Positions 1 to 7,200 of a stretch of 64,000 nucleotides of DNA are shown in pieces. The translations under genes and the position numbers were made by a program. This stretch comes from Streptomyces sp. NBC_01549 (GTDB lineage: Bacteria; Actinomycetota; Actinomycetes; Streptomycetales; Streptomycetaceae): NCBI RefSeq assembly GCF_026339955.1, contig NZ_JAPEPW010000001.1:5017001-5081000 (forward strand), written 5' to 3'. Within the stretch, counting starts at the first letter, position 1. Each line of letters begins with the position of its first letter. The notes under the pieces were generated by a model, which searched no databases, was not told where the DNA came from, and was given only the letters and a program-made list of their open reading frames with translations.

Positions 1-2
1 CG

Positions 3-215
3 TACACGTGCGGGCTGTGCCTCGAGCCGAAGTGGCGCAGCTACGGCGAGACGTGCGAGAAGGCGCGCCCCATCGACGAGATCAACGCGGAGCGGTCCGC
101 ATGGATCCGCGAGCACGCCATCGGGACGGCGTTCTTCGTCCCCGACGGGCAGCCCTACGCGGTCGCCCTCGCCCGCCTCAAGGAGACCCGCCGGGCAGTG
201 CCAGCGGCAGCCTGA
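3..215 (+). CDS. C-terminal part of a small phage-type hypothetical protein
   Basis: The reading frame is open from the window edge and ends in TGA at 213-215. It encodes the last 70 residues of a gene whose start is outside. The fragment starts with YTCGLC, a CxxC pair that looks like half of a zinc ribbon, followed by a helical charged stretch (IDEINAERSAWIREHA). It lies in the same rightward group as the small genes at 898-1833. Function is unknown. Confidence 0.55.
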   Translation, partial: YTCGLCLEPKWRSYGETCEKARPIDEINAERSAWIREHAIGTAFFVPDGQPYAVALARLKETRRAVPAAA

Positions 216-240
216 ACGCGCACGTCGAATCCCAAATCAA

Positions 241-681
241 GACCTCCCCGTGAGGGGGTCTGGGAGGCGAAGAGTTGCCAGCGTGTTCCTCAAATGCCCC
301 CCTCCCCGCGAGGGGGGTTCGGGAGGGCTCCGATGGCAGGTCAAATCCCAAAAGGGTCTGGTCCCGTCCGGACCCTGGCGGGGGTCTCCAACCGCAGGTG
401 GAATCCCAACGACCCCCCTCGCGGAGGGCTCCGAAACTCGCAGGTCGTTACCGATCTACCCCCCCTCTCTGGAGGGGAAGTTCGCAGGCCGCATCGCAAG
501 TGCTCGGACCCTCGCGGAGGGGGTGGGCATTTGGACAGCACGCTGCGACGACAGGGGCCCGCGGAGAGCGCGTCGACCGCAGGTCGCGATCCAAACACCC
601 ACCCCTCGCGGGGCGGAAAGTTCGCAGCGTGCGATCCAAGTCAACGGCCCTCCGCGGCGGGTGTTCCCGCAGCGTCTTCCA
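241..681. repeat. Array of about nine degenerate hairpin repeats in a 680-bp non-coding stretch
   Basis: The stretch 216-897 holds no convincing gene. It holds degenerate units of about 43-58 bp starting near 241, 296, 352, 410, 453, 501, 550, 595 and 640. Most units contain a GC hairpin of the type CCCCTCGCGGAGGGG, then a TTCGCAGGT-like box and an ATCCCAA-like end. The hairpins vary while the layout is kept. Several frames stay open across it only because the GC content is very high. Confidence 0.75.
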
Positions 682-761
682 CATCTACCCCCTGCCCGTC
701 CGGGGCCCGGTCCCAACTCTCACGGGGACCGGTTCCCGGGGGCCGGCGGACACCCGCACAA

Positions 762-802
762 CCCTTTACGCCCAAGGGCTCCGAGCCCTTTACCCCCAAG
801 GG
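762..802. repeat. Two tandem CCCTTTAC-type hairpins
   Basis: CCCTTTACGCCCAAGGG at 762-778 and CCCTTTACCCCCAAGGG at 786-802 are near-identical copies 24 bp apart, each able to fold as CCCTT/AAGGG. They sit about 100 bp upstream of the small gene at 898 and could be transcript-processing, terminator or protein-binding sites. Confidence 0.6.
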
Positions 803-897
803 TCCGCGGGGTTCGCCATGAACCTCGCGACCCGCTTCCCGTAAGGGCGGGGCACGCCTCCCGGTGCGTCCCGCACACACCCCGAAAGGATCACAGA

Positions 898-1122
898 ATG
901 CTCCGCAAGAAGAACAACCGGCAGACGGCGGACACGGTCACCTACGCGGCCGTCGACGACACCGACGAGGCCGTCGCGACCAAGCTGCGCACGATGGCGC
1001 GGGAGACCTCGAACCCCGACCTGGCGAACGCGTGGAGCTCGGTGGCCGCCGCAGCCGAGGACGGCCGGCTGTCCCCCGCGATCCGGCGCGAGTACGCCCG
1101 CGGTACCCAGTTCGCCCAGTAG
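898..1122 (+). CDS. Small hypothetical protein of the element (74 aa)
   Basis: The start is ATG at 898, 7 bp after the ribosome site GAAAGGA. The frame is open much further upstream, but that part reads through the hairpin array and lacks protein character. The product starts with a basic patch (MLRKKNNRQ) and continues as a soluble helical protein with an acidic middle. I do not recognise a family. It is the first of three closely spaced rightward genes that share GARAGGA-type ribosome sites, which suggests one transcript. Confidence 0.6.
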   Translation: MLRKKNNRQTADTVTYAAVDDTDEAVATKLRTMARETSNPDLANAWSSVAAAAEDGRLSPAIRREYARGTQFAQ

Positions 1123-1203
1123 GCCCGGACCCAAAGCACCCGGATCCGGGTGCACTTCCCAGACCGGTCGGGAGAGGCCCGGCCGCAACCCGAGAGGACA
1201 ACC

Positions 1204-1497
1204 GTGTTCCGTCGCTTCCGTAAGACCCCGAACCCCCAGCCGCAGGCCGTCGACCCCGCCACGTTCGCCGCTGGCCTCCGCGCGTTCGCCGACGACATCG
1301 ACGCCGGCGACACGTTCGCCCTGGACTGCATCGGCCCGCGCGGCGAGCTGCCGTCAACACCCGGACAGTGGGCCGCCTACCCGACGTCGGCGGGCCGCCA
1401 GGTGCGCATCGCGTACTTCGGCCAGCCCGGACCGGGCGAGATCCCCGCCGCCATCGAGGACCAGCTGTGGGAGCAGCTGGCCGCCGCCCGCGCCTGA
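1204..1497 (+). CDS. Small hypothetical protein of the element (97 aa)
   Basis: GTG at 1204 is chosen because GAGAGGA lies just upstream. An earlier in-frame ATG at 1150 has no such site. The product starts VFRRFRKTPNPQPQ and then has a mixed helical segment (FAAGLRAFADDIDAGDTF). No motif or family is recognised. It lies between the genes at 898 and 1525 with gaps of 81 and 27 bp, consistent with co-transcription. Confidence 0.6.
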   Translation: MFRRFRKTPNPQPQAVDPATFAAGLRAFADDIDAGDTFALDCIGPRGELPSTPGQWAAYPTSAGRQVRIAYFGQPGPGEIPAAIEDQLWEQLAAARA

Positions 1498-1524
1498 CTG
1501 ACCAGAATCACGAGAGGAATCAAC

Positions 1525-1833
1525 GTGAACGAGATCGAACCCATCACCGAGAAGCCGGGCACGGACGTTCTCGCCGGCGCCTGGTCCGTCGACCGGCACC
1601 TGTCGCCGCTCGCCCTGTTCGACCCCAACCGCAGCGCTATCTGCGCGCAGTACCAACTGGCCCTGGTCGACGACAGCAGCAACGAAGCCCGCGCCCACGT
1701 CGCCGCAGCACGCCGGCATCTGCAGGCCGCGGTGAATGCCCCGGGTCTGAACTCCGGGAGCACCAGCCACCCGGCCGAGTTCCTGCGCGCAGTGTGCAGG
1801 TCGCTCGACACGATCACCCGCGGCTGGGACTGA
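1525..1833 (+). CDS. Small hypothetical protein of the element (102 aa)
   Basis: GTG at 1525 follows GAGAGGA at the usual distance. The product has a run of conserved-looking helices (YQLALVDDSSNEARAHVAAARRHLQAAV), no transmembrane segment and no known motif. It is the last of the three-gene rightward group. About 100 bp downstream lies a palindrome-rich stretch before the next gene. Confidence 0.6.
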   Translation: MNEIEPITEKPGTDVLAGAWSVDRHLSPLALFDPNRSAICAQYQLALVDDSSNEARAHVAAARRHLQAAVNAPGLNSGSTSHPAEFLRAVCRSLDTITRGWD

Positions 1834-1931
1834 CCCCGCCCGCACGACAGGGCCCCCGGCCCGCCCCGGACTCCACACGGGACGGTACGGAGGCCCTGTC
1901 GTTCGCCGGTACGGAGAGCCCTCTGGCAGGT

Positions 1932-1980
1932 GAACGTCCGGCCCGTGCGCGCACGTGCGCGCGTAGCAGTACGGACGTTC
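1932..1980. promoter_or_regulatory. Nested palindromes upstream of the gene at 2048
   Basis: A perfect 16-bp palindrome GCGCGCACGTGCGCGC (1947-1962) is flanked by the inverted pair GAACGTCCG (1932-1940) and CGGACGTTC (1972-1980). The nesting suggests an operator for a dimeric regulator of the next gene. A second possibility is a terminator for the group ending at 1833. Confidence 0.45.
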
Positions 1981-2047
1981 ATCTGTCCCGCGGGTGAATG
2001 AACGAGTGAACGATGGCCACGGGACAGCTCGGCCATAGACTCCGCGC

Positions 2048-2575
2048 ATGGAGGGGTGGAAGTTCTGGTGGGGGATCGGCGCCTTCTTTCTCGGGGGCCT
2101 GGCGACGCAGTTGAACGGCTGGCTGACGTACCGGAGGCAGCGCGCGGACAAGCTGGCAGACGAGCGGGCAGCCGTCGTGCAGCGGCGCGAGGAGTTCGAG
2201 CTCCGGCACCTCGTCGAGGTCAATCAGCTGCTTCGGGATCTGATGGCCGGCCTGCTGCAACTGGCGACAGCGGCCAGACTGGAGCGGTATGACGCCTTCC
2301 CTGAAGAGGAGATAGGCGAGCGTTATGCGACTGGCCAAGCCGCGGTGACTGCCGCCGAGGAAGCACTAGTTGCCCAGGTCGGATTCATCTTGGATGACCG
2401 GTTGCGTGCGCTCGTCGAGGTTGCCATCGACGCCGTAGACGAGGCGGTAGCGGATGTCTTGTCCGAAGAGATGGCGCATGGCGCCCTGCGGGCAGCTGGG
2501 CAGGCGTCGCGCCCGGCTTTCGCGGCTCTCTCGGCTCGCGTCCGTGAGTTGTACGCCGGCCGCGCGCTGCCCTGA
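2048..2575 (+). CDS. Membrane-anchored coiled-coil hypothetical protein (175 aa)
   Basis: The start is ATG at 2048. Residues 6-24 form one hydrophobic N-terminal helix (WWGIGAFFLGGLATQLNGW). A strongly charged helical region follows (YRRQRADKLADERAAVVQRREEFELRHL) that looks like a coiled coil, and the rest is helical and cytoplasmic. Proteins of this build are common in actinobacteria and their phages, but no function is established. A hairpin 17 bp past the stop probably terminates it. Confidence 0.7.
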   Translation: MEGWKFWWGIGAFFLGGLATQLNGWLTYRRQRADKLADERAAVVQRREEFELRHLVEVNQLLRDLMAGLLQLATAARLERYDAFPEEEIGERYATGQAAVTAAEEALVAQVGFILDDRLRALVEVAIDAVDEAVADVLSEEMAHGALRAAGQASRPAFAALSARVRELYAGRALP

Positions 2576-2591
2576 TCCGTCCCCGGGACGG

Positions 2592-2614
2592 GGGTCTCCA
2601 TGCCGTGGAGACCC
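2592..2614 (+). terminator. Hairpin after the 2048 gene
   Basis: GGGTCTCCA (2592-2600) and TGGAGACCC (2606-2614) form a 9-bp perfect stem with a 5-base loop, 17 bp past the stop codon. There is no T-run, as is usual in Streptomyces. The right arm overlaps the first iteron of the next block. Confidence 0.5.
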
Positions 2615-2737
2615 GGCGGGACCCCGGCGCGGACCCGGCAACTACCCGGCGGGACCCGGCGGAAATCTTGGATGTTATGCAAGGTTGCCGGGTGCTCGCC
2701 GGGTCTGCGCCGGGTGCAAACCGGGCGGCTGCCGGGT
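2611..2737. repeat. Iteron block A: ACCCGGC / GCCGGGT, 11-bp phased, inverted about a centre
   Basis: Five ACCCGGC-type copies start at 2611, 2622, 2633, 2644 and 2654. Five GCCGGGT-type copies start at 2687, 2698, 2709, 2720 and 2731. The steps are 11, 11, 11, 10 on the left and exactly 11 throughout on the right. The two arms face each other across an AT-richer centre (about 2661-2686). The 4-bp spacers are not conserved while the cores are, which points to protein binding on one face of the helix rather than an RNA hairpin. Confidence 0.85.
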
Positions 2738-2749
2738 CGCGGGCAGGGT

Positions 2750-2904
2750 GTCACACCGGGGTCACGCCCCCCGTGACCCCGGCCGTGACCATCGGGGGCA
2801 CGCAGGTCAGACCCGTGACCCGGGTCGTGACGGGTCGTGATTTTGGGCCTTGTCGTCGTGACGACGGTAACGACCCATCACGACCCCGTCACGACCAGTG
2901 TCAC
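2750..2904. repeat. Iteron block B: GTCAC / GTGAC motifs
   Basis: GTCAC starts at 2750 and 2761. GTGAC or GTGAT starts at 2773, 2785, 2815, 2827, 2837 and 2858. (A/G)TCAC follows at 2877, 2888 and 2900. The strongest part is an inverted pair of two-copy arms (2821-2841 and 2877-2898) around a centre near 2860. Steps are mostly 10-12 bp. Confidence 0.7.
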
Positions 2905-2973
2905 AACCCATTGATCCCGGTTTGTCTATCAGACAGACATTGGACATGATCAAGGGATCTGCAGGAACGAGGT

Positions 2974-3084
2974 CGGACAGACATCGGACAGTCGCGGACA
3001 GGTGGCCATGGTTTGGTGATCGTTTGTCCGACGTCTGTCCAAGGTCGACCTGCGGGTTTCCGGTTGCTGTCCGACGCCTGTCCG
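2974..3084. repeat. Iteron block C: CGGACA / TGTCCG motifs
   Basis: CGGACA starts at 2974, 2985 and 2995. TGTCCG-type copies on the other side start at 3025, 3036, 3068 and 3079. Steps are 11, 10 and then 11, 32, 11, so all copies keep roughly the same helical face. Orientation flips near 3012. Confidence 0.8.
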
Positions 3085-3104
3085 GTCGAAATGCCGGGAG
3101 TGCA

Positions 3105-3222
3105 CCCCTGACAAACCCCTGTCAGGGCGTGGCGGCCGACGTCCGTACCGGCGCCTGCTGTCAGGGGTCTGTCAGGGGTGCGTCCTGCGGCGAGCCAGGG
3201 CGTGACAGGGGTTTGTCAGGGC
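3105..3222. repeat. Iteron block D: CCCCTGTCA / TGTCAGGGG motifs
   Basis: CCCCTGACA and CCCCTGTCA start at 3105 and 3116. TGTCAGGGG-type copies start at 3159, 3170, 3203 and 3214, exactly 3159 plus multiples of 11. Orientation flips near 3141. The core differs from blocks A-C although the spacing rule is the same. Confidence 0.8.
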
Positions 3223-3241
3223 GGACATGTACCGGTTTGCC

Positions 3242-3366
3242 CCCGGACAGATGATCTCCTTGACCCGGACAGTGGGTGGACGCTGTCCGGACAGCGTCCG
3301 GGTCGGAAGATCGATTGACCGGGTGGCTGTCCGGGGCGTATCAGGATCTTTCAGGCGGCTGTCCGG
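3242..3366. repeat. Iteron block E: CCCGGACAG / GCTGTCCGG motifs
   Basis: CCCGGACAG starts at 3242 and 3264, a step of 22. GCTGTCCGG starts at 3282, 3326 and 3358, steps of 44 and 32. Degenerate TCAGG boxes lie between the last two. The copies again face each other across a centre near 3275. Confidence 0.7.
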
Positions 3367-3368
3367 GT

Positions 3369-3481
3369 GGTCGACCGACCGCTTTGCCCGGTCTGTCGCC
3401 CGGTCGACGATCAAGGGGACCCGGTCGACCGACCACCCTCGAAGATCAACGACCACCCTCCCGACCGGGGTGCAGACCGGG
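3369..3481. repeat. Iteron block F: GGTCGACC motifs
   Basis: GGTCGAC(C/G) starts at 3369, 3402 and 3423. GACCACCC follows at 3431 and 3451, and GACCGGG at 3463 and 3476. GGTGGTCGACCGACC on the left has its inverted partner GGTCGACCGACCACC on the right. The spacing is looser than in blocks A, C, D and G. Confidence 0.55.
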
Positions 3482-3502
3482 CAAATCTACTGATCACGCC
3501 CC

Positions 3503-3643
3503 TGCTCAGTGCTGCTCAGCGCCACAAACCCGCAGGTCGCGCCTGCTCAGAAGCCTGATCAGGCCCTGCTCAACGACTGCTCTGAGCAGGCCCTGAGCAC
3601 CCCCCAAACCATGACAGAGCACCCCCTGAGCAGGGTCTGATCA
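3503..3643. repeat. Iteron block G: TGCTCAG / CTGAGCA motifs
   Basis: TGCTCAG-type copies start at 3503, 3513, 3544, 3556, 3567 and 3578. CTGAGCA-type copies start at 3582, 3593, 3615, 3626 and 3637. Near the centre the steps are 11 or 22 (one is 12), and the axis lies in an overlapping TGCTCTGAGCA palindrome at 3578-3588. It ends about 70 bp before the first zinc-ribbon gene. Confidence 0.8.
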
Positions 3644-3710
3644 GGGCCATATTCCCCCGTTCGACTGAAGCCGGACGGACCACGCAACGACACTGACGGA
3701 GGACTGAACG

Positions 3711-3941
3711 ATGAACTGTCCGAACTGCGGAGCTTGGGCCTATCAAGACAACCTGGGCCGATGGATCTGCTCCAACCATTGCGGCTGGGAGACCGGGATC
3801 GTCCCGGGATTAGGAGGCAGCTATGAACTGTCCGAACTGTGGCGCGGCAACCTCGCAGGGACCGGGCGGAGGCTGGTTGTGCGGCAACTGCGGATGGCAG
3901 AGCGGGTGCGCGCCTGCCCCGCGGGTAGTCTCGGCCCATGA
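3711..3941 (+). CDS. Mini zinc-ribbon protein, first of three (76 aa)
   Basis: The start is ATG at 3711, preceded by GGAGG. Residues 1-27 form a compact zinc ribbon: CPNC near the N-terminus and CSNHCGW about 20 residues later. After that the frame runs through the DNA that encodes the second ribbon in another frame, so the C-terminal half may be only a tail. Its stop overlaps the ATG of the third ribbon gene in an ATGA junction, which suggests translational coupling. The likely role is nucleic-acid binding or a structural scaffold, by inference from the fold only. Confidence 0.6.
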   Translation: MNCPNCGAWAYQDNLGRWICSNHCGWETGIVPGLGGSYELSELWRGNLAGTGRRLVVRQLRMAERVRACPAGSLGP

Positions 3942-3978
3942 CGCAGGAATGGGCACCGGAAGCCGCACCAGGCACTGA
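3823..3978 (+). CDS. Mini zinc-ribbon protein, second of three (51 aa)
   Basis: The start is ATG at 3823, with AGGAGG just upstream and TGA at 3976-3978. The product begins MNCPNCGA, as the first ribbon does, and has CGNCGW about 20 residues later, so two CxxC pairs are complete. The first 17 bases of both genes are identical (ATGAACTGTCCGAACTG), showing a tandem duplication. The copy lies in a different frame from the gene at 3711 and overlaps both neighbours. Confidence 0.6.
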   Translation: MNCPNCGAATSQGPGGGWLCGNCGWQSGCAPAPRVVSAHDAGMGTGSRTRH

Positions 3979-4159
3979 TCCGGCCGCGAGGCTGGCCGAC
4001 TCGGAGATCACGGTGACGGAATGCCGTGACTGCGGCGCCGAGGTGCACGGCCTGAACGGGCGCTACGCCTGCGGGCTCTGCGGCTGGGTCAACCACTGGT
4101 CGCAGGGGTCCACCGCTCTTCCGCGAGCCGAAGACGACCCGGACTATCCAGGCAGCTGA
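3938..4159 (+). CDS. Mini zinc-ribbon protein, third of three (73 aa)
   Basis: The start is ATG at 3938, overlapping the stop of the 3711 gene (ATGA) without a clear ribosome site of its own, as expected for coupling. An acidic-proline N-terminus of about 28 residues precedes the ribbon ECRDCGAEV...YACGLCGWVN, with the same CxxC...CxxCGW layout as the two upstream genes. A strong terminator follows at 4176-4208. Confidence 0.7.
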   Translation: MTQEWAPEAAPGTDPAARLADSEITVTECRDCGAEVHGLNGRYACGLCGWVNHWSQGSTALPRAEDDPDYPGS

Positions 4160-4175
4160 CGTACAGAGCGGGGCC

Positions 4176-4208
4176 AGGCCCCGGCCGGATCATCCCCGGC
4201 CGGGGCCT
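4176..4208. terminator. Bidirectional terminator between zinc-ribbon genes and tape measure
   Basis: AGGCCCCGGCCGG (4176-4188) and CCGGCCGGGGCCT (4196-4208) form a perfect 13-bp stem with a 7-base loop. It lies between the rightward gene ending at 4159 and the leftward gene ending at 4226, so it can serve both. Confidence 0.85.
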
Positions 4209-4225
4209 TCGCTTCCCTTCACGAA

Positions 4226-7200
4226 CTACCTGCGCCCCACCTTGGCCCGGTACGCCTGCGTGTCCGCAGACGCCTTGACGATCGGCTTCACGGTGCCGCG
4301 AATGAGGCCGAGGAGCTCGCCGGAGTCGAGTACCAGCTGCCCAGTGACGTGCTGCTCGCCGACTTGCTGTTCAAGTGCCGCGGCGAGGCGTTCCCAGATC
4401 TCGTTCTGGGCGCTCTGGCCCTGACCAGCCTTGGTCGGGACGTAGCGGCGGCGCACGGACACACCGGACGCGGTGTCGGCGAGACGCTGCGCTGCTCCCC
4501 CGACGAGGTGGCTGTGCATGTCCATTCCGGCGACCCAGCCGAGGACGACGTTCTTGCCGATCTCGTCGCGCATGACGACCGACGGGCTCTTGATCTTCAG
4601 CGCCTTCTTGATCGACGAGATCAAGCTCTTTGCGAGCTTGTCGATCTGCTTCTGGAGGTCCTTCTCCGTGGCCTTCAGCCCGGCCAAGAACCCTTCACCA
4701 GCGTGCTTCCCGGTGTCGTACATCAGGTCGGCCATGTCGCGTCCGAAGCTGGTGGCCAGCTTCCCGCCGGACGCCACCAAACTGTTCAGCTTGCCGATGT
4801 CCTGGGTGGTGACGTTCCTCTGGCCGAGGATCGTCGCGAGCTGACTGCCCGGACCTGCATCCGACAGCTGCTGGAGCAGGGCCTTGCTGGCGCCGCGCGC
4901 CTTCAGTGACTTGGACAGGCCCACGAAGCTGGACGCCGTCTTCTGCTGGCCGCTCATCTGCGAGATGAGGGAGCCGATGTCGGTGGCCGACGTCCCGGAG
5001 ATGGACAGGAAATCGGTGATCTTCGAGGCCTGGTCGGACGCGTAGGCGTTCGCCGCGGCGATGGTCTTCTGCACACTGGCCCGCCGGTCGGCCAGTTTCT
5101 CCAGCTGGCCACCCTTCTTCTGGACGCTGGCAGCGGTGCGGTTATAGCCCGCGTTCAGCAACTTCGTGGCCAGGCTCTTGATCGCCGATGCGATAGACGA
5201 CGACGTGCCCGTGCTCAGCGTCTTCAGGAGCCCGGTGGCGATCGTGTTGGCGATCGACGTCTTCGCCGACCGTTGCGCGTTCTTCAGCGCGATGTTCGCC
5301 GCGGCGAGTTCCTTCTGTGCCGCCCGGAGGCGGGTCTCTGCCGCCTGGACGCCCTTGTGTCGCCGCTTGGCGCGCGCCACATCGTCCTTCGCGTCCTGGA
5401 CGCGCTGGTGGTCGCGCCGCACCCGGTCGGCGGCGTTGGTGATGGTGCCGGAGGCGTAGCCGGGCAATTTGATGCCGTTGGCCTTGGCGAACGCCATCGA
5501 CTGCGGGTGACTGAGGACGTCCTCTCCGCCCTTGAAGTTCACCAGCTCCGGCCCGCGCTCGCCGACCCAGGCCAGGCCCTTGGTCGCGCCGTCGGTGCCC
5601 TTGGCGTACCAGTGCGGGGAACGAGAGAGCCATTGCGAGTAGGCGTTGAGAGGGTTGTCGTACCGCTCGGCGATATACGACAGGCCCCACTTGATCTGCG
5701 TGGCTGCGTTCGTCTTCCAGTCGCCGCCCGCCGACGCCATCTTGCTCGCGGGCAGGGACTGCGGGATGCCATACGCCCCGCTGGACTTGTTCAGCGCCTT
5801 CTCGTTCCAGCCGCTCTCCCCGTTCCACAAGTTCTTCAGCGCGGCCCACTGCGGGCCGGACCAGCCGCGGGCGGCCGCCAAGACCTGACCGATCTGCTGG
5901 TTCGCTGACGAGCCGCCGCCGCTACCGCCCAGACCGAGGAAGCTGAGGGCGTCGCCCCCGAGGCCGCCCAGCGCCTTCAGGGCCTTGCTGCCCAGGTGCT
6001 TTGCAGAGATGAGTCCGTGCTTGATGAAGCCGCCAAGGGCCTTGGGCAGGCTGCCGAACACCTTCTCGGCGATCTCCTTCGGGTGCGTCTTGGCCATTCC
6101 CATGACCAGGCCCTTGGTCAGCGACTTGCCGATGCCGATGAACACCTTCGAGGGCGAGTTGATCCCGAAGTGCTTCCTGACCCAGCCCACGATCGGGTCG
6201 ACGAAGCTCTTCTTGACCCAGTCGCCGATTGTCTTCACCTTGTCGACGACGCCGTCCTTCAGGCCGGACACGAGCGCGCCGCCCTTCTCGAACAGCCAGC
6301 TCCCTGCCTTGCCGAAACGGCCGAGGACCGGGCTGACGATGTGCGAAGTCGTCCACGTGCCGATCGCCTTCGCGCCCGCGCCGATACCGCTCTTAAAGCC
6401 GGAGACCAGCGAACGGCCCTTACCGATCAGCCAGCTTCCGGACCTGGCCATCCACCTGGCAATGGGCGCCAGGATGTGGTCGAATACCCAGCCACCGATG
6501 CCGCTGGCCACCTTGCTCACGCCGCTCTTGAAGCCGCTGACGAGAGAGCGGCCCTTGGACAGCAGCCATGTCCCGGCACGCGAGAAGCCGTGGATCACGG
6601 GGTCAATGATCCACGTCTTGGCAAAGCTGCCGATGGCTCGGCCGCCCCGGGCGACACCGCTGCCGAAGCCACGCGCCAGGTCGGCGCCCTTGCCGAGCAG
6701 CCAACTACCTGCCCTCGCGAAGGGGCGGACGATGACCTTCGTGAAGTCGAGGATCTTCTTCGTCAACCAAGCGGAGGCGGACTCGATGCCGGAGCCGACA
6801 GCCCGCGGGATGAGTCCGGCCGCGGTGCGCAGACGGCGCGCCGGGCCCATGACAAAGCGTTCCAGGAGATCCCGGGCGATGCCCGCAGCCGCCGGGAACG
6901 CATCCTTGAATCCCTTGGCGATGCCGCGCCCGATCGGACCGAAAATTTTGCCGAGGCCCTTCTCGATCCACCCGCCGAGCTTTCCGACGCCCTTGAGTAG
7001 CGGCTCGAAGACCTTGAGGAACGGGATGTGCTCGAAGACCTTGGCCAAGCCGCCCGCGAGCCGTCCGATGGGGATGACGGAGATGACCGCGATGATCGTG
7101 TCAAGCCAGTGCTTCTTCCAGAAGTCGAGGCTGAACAGCGGGTTGAACAGCGACGTGATGAAGCCGATCGCGAGCGGGATCGCTGACGCGCCGAAGCCCT

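Noticed and set aside
2605..3254. Possible small proteins in the iteron tract
   Set aside because: The frames are made of repeat translations with no ribosome site and no protein-like segments. The 11-bp phase is not compatible with a 3-bp code.
241..3643. CRISPR array
   Set aside because: Repeats are short, degenerate, change core from block to block and have 4-bp spacers, and no cas gene is present.
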